51,774 nucleotides of DNA from Proteobacteria bacterium bin106 (lineage in GTDB: Bacteria; Bdellovibrionota_B; Oligoflexia; Oligoflexales; Bin106), in contig MPNI01000017.1 of assembly GCA_002238945.1 (NCBI GenBank), forward strand, positions 1 to 51,774, in the 5' to 3' direction. Positions 46,517 to 51,774 of the stretch are shown one piece after another; the stretch's first letter is position 1; every line of letters starts with the position of its first letter. The notes beneath the pieces are model-generated. The model ran no database searches and was not told the DNA's origin. It saw only the letters and a program-made list of their open reading frames with translations. Made by a program: the position numbers and the translations under genes.

Positions 46517-47611
46517 ATGTATCACCTGTTAAAGTGTCTTATTGTTTTTGTTATCCCTTTTCTACTGACTAGTTGTGGCAATACGGACAGTAGTGAGTAT
46601 GATAGCGAGCAAAATATTCACAGAAACTCTGAGCTAGCTTCATCGCATTCTCAGGAGGTATCAGCTTCTTCTGATCAACGGACAGATGATCCACAAGAAC
46701 CACGTATGTTTGCAGTGGTGATTGAAAATGAGGGGCTTTTATTTTCTTATGAACCACAAAATATGCTGCGTGTGTTCTCTTGTATTCAAGGAGAGTCCTA
46801 TTGTATTCCGGCCTTTCGCAGTGAAGGTGGAAGTGAGTTTATCTTTCAACAAGCTCATCTGCTAGCTTTAGAAGATCTCTTTGCTGATCGTGATATTGAG
46901 GTTATGGAACTTAATAGTAATGTTGTTGAGGGTTCATTGAGTATTTTAGTACGCCAAAAACAAGAAGAAAAGCGCCATATGATGGTTAATCGAAATCTCC
47001 TTTTGGCTTCTGGCGGTACTTCTGCGGCGTCTGTATTGGCTTTTCTCGCATCTCGTATCTTGTACGTACTTCATCCGCTTAATGCGCACGAATTGAAACA
47101 ACTCAAAGATGCAAGACCGCTCAGGTACTATTTGGATCTCTATTTAATGGAGATAGACATCGAATTCGAATGGAAACCCAGTCTGTACCTTGAAAAGATC
47201 AGACGAAACCCTAAGTATTTATTTATGAGTAGTCTCTTCGGGGCTTTTGCTGTGGGTGGTCTTGTAGCATTAGGGTATTTTGTTGGCCGCAGGGTGTGGA
47301 GGTCACATAAAATAGGTCAATTGAACACATCCATTGATGCAACGCGTCGTAGAGAGCAGGATCTTAAGCAACAGCTTGTACTTGCTAAATTGGTGACAGA
47401 GTCAACATATCAACAAGAAGCGGATAAGCAGTCTGTTATAGAAAAAGAAAACCTATCTCATGTGGATTACAGTATCAGAGATTTTGCTTCTTCTATGATT
47501 CATTATTTGCAACAAAGTGGTGTTGTTTCGCTAACAGATGTTATGTCTTTCTGTCAATCTGCTTCTCAAGAAAGTGATCCTCAGTGCTTGCCGATTAAAA
47601 GCATGCCATGA
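46517..47611 (+). CDS. Lipoprotein of the double-Cys-Pro family (member 3)
   Basis: A 364-residue protein. ATG 46517 lies one base after the stop of member 2, with GAGG upstream, so translation is coupled. The lipobox FLLTSC (C20) is clear. A Ser/Asp/Glu-rich spacer follows, then LRVFSC (C89), six residues and CIPAF (C96). Two hydrophobic segments (LLLASGGTSAASVLAFLA and SSLFGAFAVGGLVALGYFVG) flank a helical part, and a coiled coil (ATRRREQDLKQQLVLAKL) comes before the C-terminal SFC-x10-CLP. A lipid anchor plus two membrane segments is unusual. Function unknown. Confidence 0.68.
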   Translation: MYHLLKCLIVFVIPFLLTSCGNTDSSEYDSEQNIHRNSELASSHSQEVSASSDQRTDDPQEPRMFAVVIENEGLLFSYEPQNMLRVFSCIQGESYCIPAFRSEGGSEFIFQQAHLLALEDLFADRDIEVMELNSNVVEGSLSILVRQKQEEKRHMMVNRNLLLASGGTSAASVLAFLASRILYVLHPLNAHELKQLKDARPLRYYLDLYLMEIDIEFEWKPSLYLEKIRRNPKYLFMSSLFGAFAVGGLVALGYFVGRRVWRSHKIGQLNTSIDATRRREQDLKQQLVLAKLVTESTYQQEADKQSVIEKENLSHVDYSIRDFASSMIHYLQQSGVVSLTDVMSFCQSASQESDPQCLPIKSMP

Positions 47612-47739
47612 TCGAGGGTCATCTGTTTTTTGGGTGGTATTCTTAGGTGCAGATGGTAGATCATTTAAATGCCATAGATGTTGTTGGCAAAGGGCTATTT
47701 TTGGCTGTATTTTTGTGGTATGATTAAGCTATGCAGCGG

Positions 47740-48150
47740 GCATGCTACGGGAGTATGTTCGGGAGCCGATACGTTTAATTCGGGAGTCAAATATCTGTGG
47801 TGAGTAAGCCCCTCTAAGATAGCCACTGGGTTAATGCAACCCATGGTCGAGTGTTTAGAGACGTATTATTAAACGTGCATGTGATTGATGAGTTGATAAT
47901 GCGTACGATCCTACTTCAGTATGGCGGTCTGTGAGATGATGACATTCTCGCAAGATGGATAGCTACAGGTTACAATGAGTTGCTACGGTGACTATAGGTA
48001 ATACTGATAGCTCGAGCCACAAGAGGATAAGCACTTTATCTTATGATAAGGGGAAACCTAAAGCAGAGTACTTGAACAGCAAGTAACGTGATACCCACCT
48101 AGTGAAGCTAGGCTCCCTTGACCATCGCCTTGTAACACGTCCTGCTGCTT
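47740..48150 (+). ncRNA. Candidate structured non-coding RNA (possibly a group II intron remnant)
   Basis: This stretch has no coding frame of note but is less AT-rich than its surroundings and rich in complementary stretches, for example ATGGGTT/AACCCAT around 47829-47845 and GATAA-type hairpins near 48029-48050. It begins with three CGGGAG motifs. GTGAGTAAGCCCCTC near 47800 and GGGGAAACCTAAAGCAGAG near 48049 recall ribozyme or intron cores, but no domain V-like element, RT gene, RNase P core or tmRNA features were found. Strand and ends are guesses. Confidence 0.3.
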
Positions 48151-48233
48151 TTTATGTGTTATGGTTGTGTTTTCATGTTGTATTTAAGAATCAAGCGTAT
48201 TAGACTCAGTGCCAAACATCATGAGCAATTAGC

Positions 48234-48275
48234 AAGATAAGCAAGACAAGATAAGCAAGACAAGATAAGCACAAG
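48234..48275. repeat. 14-bp tandem repeat, about 2.7 copies
   Basis: Unit AAGATAAGCAAGAC appears twice exactly and once partially. Non-coding, upstream of the Ste24-type gene. Confidence 0.9.
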
Positions 48276-48344
48276 CAGTGTTAGCTTCTTTGTGCATAAT
48301 GACATGCAATGAGTATACATACTTATCCTGAGAGTATGTGCACT

Positions 48345-48384
48345 GAATATGTATGAATATGTATGAATGTGTATGAATATCTAT
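48345..48384. repeat. 10-bp tandem repeat, four copies
   Basis: Units GAATATGTAT, GAATATGTAT, GAATGTGTAT and GAATATCTAT in a row, about 80 bases before the Ste24-type gene and possibly within its promoter region. Confidence 0.9.
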
Positions 48385-48467
48385 ATAAAATAAACCATGT
48401 TCTTGATGATTTTTGCATATAGTGAATGTTTCAAGTCATATGATTTTTTAGAGGAAATGCCATTATT

Positions 48468-49763
48468 ATGGGTCATTTATTTTTGGTCTTTTGTGTATGT
48501 TTTGTGGTGTCTTTTTTTTGGGAAAGTTATCTCAAGGTTATCAACTATCGTTATGCTCAGGATCCTAAGTTAAAGGATAAAGCTAAGGAGCAGTTTCATC
48601 TATCTTATGAAGACTCTGACAAGGCCTTAGCTTATCGTAAAGATCGTTTTTTTTATAGTTTTTACGTATCACTTGTGAGCACTGCAGCAACAGTTGTGGT
48701 GATATTTTCTGGGTTATTTGGTTATCTTGAAGGGGTTTGTGAAAAGATAGCGTCATCTTTAGGTTTTGGTTCTTCTGCATCTTCTACAGTAGAGGGGTTG
48801 GTATTTTTTGCGATATGTATATGTGCTTCCACGCTTATCAATCTTCCTTTTTCTTATTACAGTCAATTTGTTATTGAACAAAAGCATGGCTTTAACAAAA
48901 TGACACGTAAGCTTTTTGTGATAGATAGTCTTAAGAGTCTCATTATTTCATTGATTTTGACGGGTGTTGTTCTGGTACCTCTTTTGTGGTTTATTTCAAA
49001 CTACGAATTATGGTGGTTGTATAGCTGGATTTTTATAAGTATTTTTTCTGTGGTATTAACATGGGTATATCCTACATTCATTCAGCCTCTTTTTAATACC
49101 TTCACGCCTTTGCAAAAAGATGGTGATCTCAATCAAGCCTTAATCAAGCTAGCTAAGAAGGCAGAATTTAATGTAGATGATATTTCCACTATGAATGCTT
49201 CTATTCGCAGTACTCATGGGAATGCTTATTTTAGTGGAATTTTTAAAAAGAAGATTGTTCTCTATGACACCTTAGTGAAAGCTCTTTCGGCCTCTCAAGT
49301 AGCGGCTGTACTTGCCCATGAGTTAGGACATTTCAAGCTTGGTCATATTCGTTGGGGTGTGCTACGTACCATTCTCAAAATGGGGATTGTTTTTTGGATG
49401 GTGTCTTATCTTGCCCAATCAGAGGCCATGGTTGAAGGGTTTGGTTTTTCTGCCATGGAACCCATGAAACCTTATGTAATACTGCTCTTTTTCTTTTTAT
49501 GGCAAGGTGTTGTTGAAAGTATTCTCACACCTATAATGTCCTATATTTCACGTAGAGACGAATTTGCTGCCGATGCCTATGCTGTAAGTATGGTGAATGG
49601 GAAAGATCTTGTGGATGGTTTGCTTAAACTCAGTAAAAACAGCCATCAATTTCCTTTTTTTCACCCTCTTTATTCCATGGTATATCATAGTCATCCGCCG
49701 TTAACAGAGCGCTTCGAAGCTATTCAAAAAGCTATGACAACTACTAATGCATCCTTATCTTAA
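48468..49763 (+). CDS. Ste24-type M48 family metalloprotease (CAAX prenyl protease-like)
   Basis: A 431-residue membrane protease. The zinc-binding HELGH is at about residues 284-288 (AHELGHFKLGHIRWG), with the third ligand Glu in RRDEFAADAYAVS. About six hydrophobic segments surround the active site. NASIRSTHGNAYFSGIF matches the family's (S)NAYF motif region, and the C-terminal FHPLYSMVYHSHPPLTER is the family H/P segment. Such proteins cleave prenylated CAAX proteins in eukaryotes; in bacteria they are thought to act in protein quality control at the membrane. GAGGAA is twelve bases before the ATG. Confidence 0.92.
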   Translation: MGHLFLVFCVCFVVSFFWESYLKVINYRYAQDPKLKDKAKEQFHLSYEDSDKALAYRKDRFFYSFYVSLVSTAATVVVIFSGLFGYLEGVCEKIASSLGFGSSASSTVEGLVFFAICICASTLINLPFSYYSQFVIEQKHGFNKMTRKLFVIDSLKSLIISLILTGVVLVPLLWFISNYELWWLYSWIFISIFSVVLTWVYPTFIQPLFNTFTPLQKDGDLNQALIKLAKKAEFNVDDISTMNASIRSTHGNAYFSGIFKKKIVLYDTLVKALSASQVAAVLAHELGHFKLGHIRWGVLRTILKMGIVFWMVSYLAQSEAMVEGFGFSAMEPMKPYVILLFFFLWQGVVESILTPIMSYISRRDEFAADAYAVSMVNGKDLVDGLLKLSKNSHQFPFFHPLYSMVYHSHPPLTERFEAIQKAMTTTNASLS

Positions 49764-50449
49764 GGTAGCTTGTATATAGCGTGTTATGACAGCTTTTATC
49801 TTTTGTATACAAATACATACAATAAGTAGTATAAAAGATTCTGCATATTATATACTTGTTATTTATTTAGATTTATCAAAATAATATGGTTTAAGCATAA
49901 GATAAAACTTGAAAACGGAGTGAGCTCAACAATAGTACGTTTACCATACATGCTAATCTAGGCAGAATGACAATAACAACCTACTTCTTTTGATGGCATT
50001 TTCTGTCCATGATACATTTTAAGCATCCGTTGTATTTCCACTACCGAATGCATCCCCCAAAACGAGATTTTTTTGGGCAACCTCAAACAATTGAGGTAAT
50101 AAAAAAAGGTGGTCAAATATCGTTATACATTCAGCGATATGAGTTTGGTATTGCATAAATGGCCTTGGTTCACTTTAAAACAAGCTTTATCTTAGCTTAA
50201 AATAAGTCTCATCTTTTTATCTGATGAGACGAAAAATTCTTTGCTATCTAAGCGATATGTCATAACGCTGCTTTGAACCTCATGGATATGGAGTGATAGA
50301 CAGGTAAGTCTTTCAGAGAGAGGTTGTACTTACCAGTCAAATTTATAGATATTACCGCTAGGGTCGGTGTCTCCGATAAGATGCAAAACAGATTTCTATG
50401 ATTGTGATTGCCAGAGCTTCTTGTTATAATGATCGCTGGATAGCAAGAT
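49764..50449 (-). pseudogene. Decayed minus-strand gene of unknown family (copy 2)
   Basis: On the minus strand the stretch from about 49905 to 50300 encodes broken pieces related to the remnant at 438-868: VEIQRMLKMYHGQKMPSKE and MYGKRTIVELTPFSSF against MHQMYLRQK and MYGERAIADLI. Stops and frame changes prevent any full-length product. Here the remnant lies upstream of an AAA/nuclease gene; in copy 1 it lies downstream of the fragment. The other bases of the region show nothing else I can support. Confidence 0.45.
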
Positions 50450-51774
50450 ATGACAAAGCCGCTGGCACTAGCAGCACCTTTAACCTTTGATAATAACGAG
50501 ATTTATATGAGATTTCCTACAAGCACTCCAAGTTTTAAAAGTCTTCGCAAGAATAATTTTTATTATGTTGATAAAACAAGATATTTATACAATCTTACTG
50601 AAGAAGAGAACTATTTTTTTCTATCTCGTCCACGTAGATTTGGCAAAAGCCTTCTTGTTAGCACTCTGCATTACTTATTTGAAGGAGAAAAAGAGTTATT
50701 TAAGGGCTTATATATCTATGATCATTGGGACGACTGGGGCAAAAAGTATCCTGTAATAAAAATAAGTTTTGGTGGTGATTGCTATACTCCTAAATTAATT
50801 GAAGAAACAATTATAACTCAACTGAAAAGAGCAGTAAAAAAAGCCGGTTTAAAAGTATCAGATTATAAAGGACTATCGCCTTCGAATTACTTACGTGATA
50901 TACTTGGTGATTGGCATTTAAAAACAGATCAGCAGGTAGTGCTTTTAATTGATGAATACGACAAACCTATCTTAGACGTTCTTGATGATAAAAAAGCTGC
51001 AGCTGCCAATGAAAAATGCCTTCGAGGCTTTTACAGCGTGATCAAAGATTGTTATGATGATTTAAGATTTGTTTTTTTTACTGGCATCACCATGTTTTCG
51101 AAAACAACCATGTTCTCAGGACTCAATAATCTTGTAGATATTAGCCTTCGTCCAGAATACGGTGCTATCTGTGGCTATACGGATAAGGAACTTGATGAAA
51201 TTTTTGCCAAAGAGATGATAGGACTTGATCGAGACAAAATCAGACGTTGGTATAACGGCTATAATTGGTTGGGAGAGAAGGTTTATAATCCTTTAAGTGT
51301 TATGGGTTATTTTAAAACAAAAAAATTCAAGGGTTGGTGGTATCGAAGTAGCGTCCCTAAGTATCTCTACTCATTTATAAAAGACAAGCAGGTTAGCATC
51401 AAAGATGTAGTACATGGTGTTATTGATGAAGATCAATTTTCTATCTTCGATCCAGAAGATCTTAAAATAGAAGCTTTGCTGTTTCAATCAGGATATCTAA
51501 CAATTGACCAAAAAATGGAGGAAAACGATGGAACGGGATTTTGCTTGAAGTATCCTAATTTTGAAGTTCAGAAGTATCTGACTAAAGGGATTTTAGCGCA
51601 TATTACTGATGGCAAAGTAACAGCGGGTGATAGTAAAAAACTGGTATCGTCGCTTGCAAAAAACAACTTTAAGGGTTTTGCAGTGACTCTTAATGCTTGT
51701 TTAACAGGAATTCCTTATCAATGGCATAAGTATGATCTAGCTAGCTATGAGGCTTGGTATGCTAGCTTGCTTTA
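50450..51774 (+). CDS. AAA-ATPase-like / PD-(D/E)XK nuclease family protein, 3' end beyond the window
   Basis: Open to the window end. The first ATG after an in-frame TAG is 50450; ATG 50507 (MRFPTSTPSFKSLR) is an alternative. SLRKNNFYYVDKTRYLYNL precedes the P-loop-like RPRRFGKSLL (residues 60-69), and QQVVLLIDEYDKPILDV is the Walker B segment. The middle part matches the fragment at 1-444. It ends in the window at EAWYASLL, where the nuclease domain should begin. Unlike the fragment, the frame continues past GIPYQWHK, so this copy may be intact. Bases 51311-51523 are nearly identical to 1-213. Confidence 0.85.
   Translation, partial: MTKPLALAAPLTFDNNEIYMRFPTSTPSFKSLRKNNFYYVDKTRYLYNLTEEENYFFLSRPRRFGKSLLVSTLHYLFEGEKELFKGLYIYDHWDDWGKKYPVIKISFGGDCYTPKLIEETIITQLKRAVKKAGLKVSDYKGLSPSNYLRDILGDWHLKTDQQVVLLIDEYDKPILDVLDDKKAAAANEKCLRGFYSVIKDCYDDLRFVFFTGITMFSKTTMFSGLNNLVDISLRPEYGAICGYTDKELDEIFAKEMIGLDRDKIRRWYNGYNWLGEKVYNPLSVMGYFKTKKFKGWWYRSSVPKYLYSFIKDKQVSIKDVVHGVIDEDQFSIFDPEDLKIEALLFQSGYLTIDQKMEENDGTGFCLKYPNFEVQKYLTKGILAHITDGKVTAGDSKKLVSSLAKNNFKGFAVTLNACLTGIPYQWHKYDLASYEAWYASLL
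51311..51523 (+). repeat. Direct repeat, copy 2 (partner at 1-213)
   Basis: Matches 1-213 with three differences by eye, same orientation, 51,310 bp apart. The sequence to the right diverges to paralogue-level similarity within the same genes. Confidence 0.9.

Noticed and set aside
47538-47723. 61-residue frame overlapping the end of member 3
   Set aside because: It overlaps a better supported gene in another frame and lacks a ribosome site.
47740-48150. RNase P RNA, tmRNA or SRP RNA
   Set aside because: The conserved cores (RNase P GAGGAAAGTCC-type, a tRNA-like end or tag ORF, the SRP GGAA loop helix) are not present.
50565-50756. 63-residue plus-strand frame near the last AAA/nuclease gene
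   Set aside because: It is an out-of-frame shadow of the large open frame that begins at 50450.

Overview
The window reads as a low-GC chromosome segment of an alphaproteobacterium with an intracellular or symbiotic lifestyle. The placement is inferred from gene content: alphaproteobacterial-style pyruvate and 2-oxoglutarate dehydrogenase genes, a PrkA-YeaH-SpoVR stress cluster, several copies of the AAA-ATPase-like/PD-(D/E)XK nuclease family that is often expanded in protist endosymbionts (Holosporales-like bacteria are a plausible host group), gene remnants, and many secreted or lipid-anchored proteins that I cannot assign. No ribosomal RNA, CRISPR array or intact transposase was seen.

Layout. 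1-1300: 3' fragment of an AAA/nuclease gene, a decayed gene on the minus strand and a small inverted-repeat element. 1307-6070 (minus): prkA-yeaH-spoVR operon. 6306-7434 (minus): prfB with a classic CUU-UGA-C programmed frameshift. 7741-8244 (plus): small winged-helix-like protein. 8246-12312 (minus): a compact run fmt-purN-ispA-orf87-orf431, then tRNA-Ile, mutM and tRNA-Arg. 13678-21994: three prepilin-like genes (two unusually large) on the minus strand, divergent from a gene for a secreted protein of about 1,120 residues. 22032-29138 (minus): pdhA-pdhB-pdhC, a DnaJ-type co-chaperone, a Nudix hydrolase, an MnmD-like tRNA methyltransferase and a secreted helical protein. 29423: tRNA-Ser. 30231-33769 (minus): a large secreted protein, a zinc-ribbon rhomboid protease and an HU protein.

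34195-41671 (plus): a candidate Cys-His lipoprotein, a small lipoprotein and sucB-lpd-sucA. 42084-43754: a short ORF and a complete AAA/nuclease gene. 44570-47611: three tandem, distantly related exported proteins sharing a double-Cys-Pro motif, which I consider the best candidate for an undescribed family. 47740-48150: a non-coding, hairpin-rich stretch that may be a structured RNA. 48468-49763: Ste24-type M48 protease. 49764 to the end: a second copy of the decayed minus-strand gene and a third AAA/nuclease gene running off the window.

How the genes fit together: PdhABC and SucAB with one Lpd form the two 2-oxo acid dehydrogenase complexes feeding and running the TCA cycle. Fmt, PrfB, MnmD and the tRNAs serve translation; MutM repairs oxidised DNA; PrkA/YeaH/SpoVR is a conserved stress module. 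The exported proteins, the pilin-like cluster and the membrane proteases are probably the cell-surface and host-interface part. Two themes stand out. First, short tandem repeats, mostly 12 or 15 bp inside genes (frame-neutral) and other lengths between genes. Second, near-identical 213-bp tracts at the two ends of the window inside otherwise diverged AAA/nuclease paralogues, which look like gene conversion.
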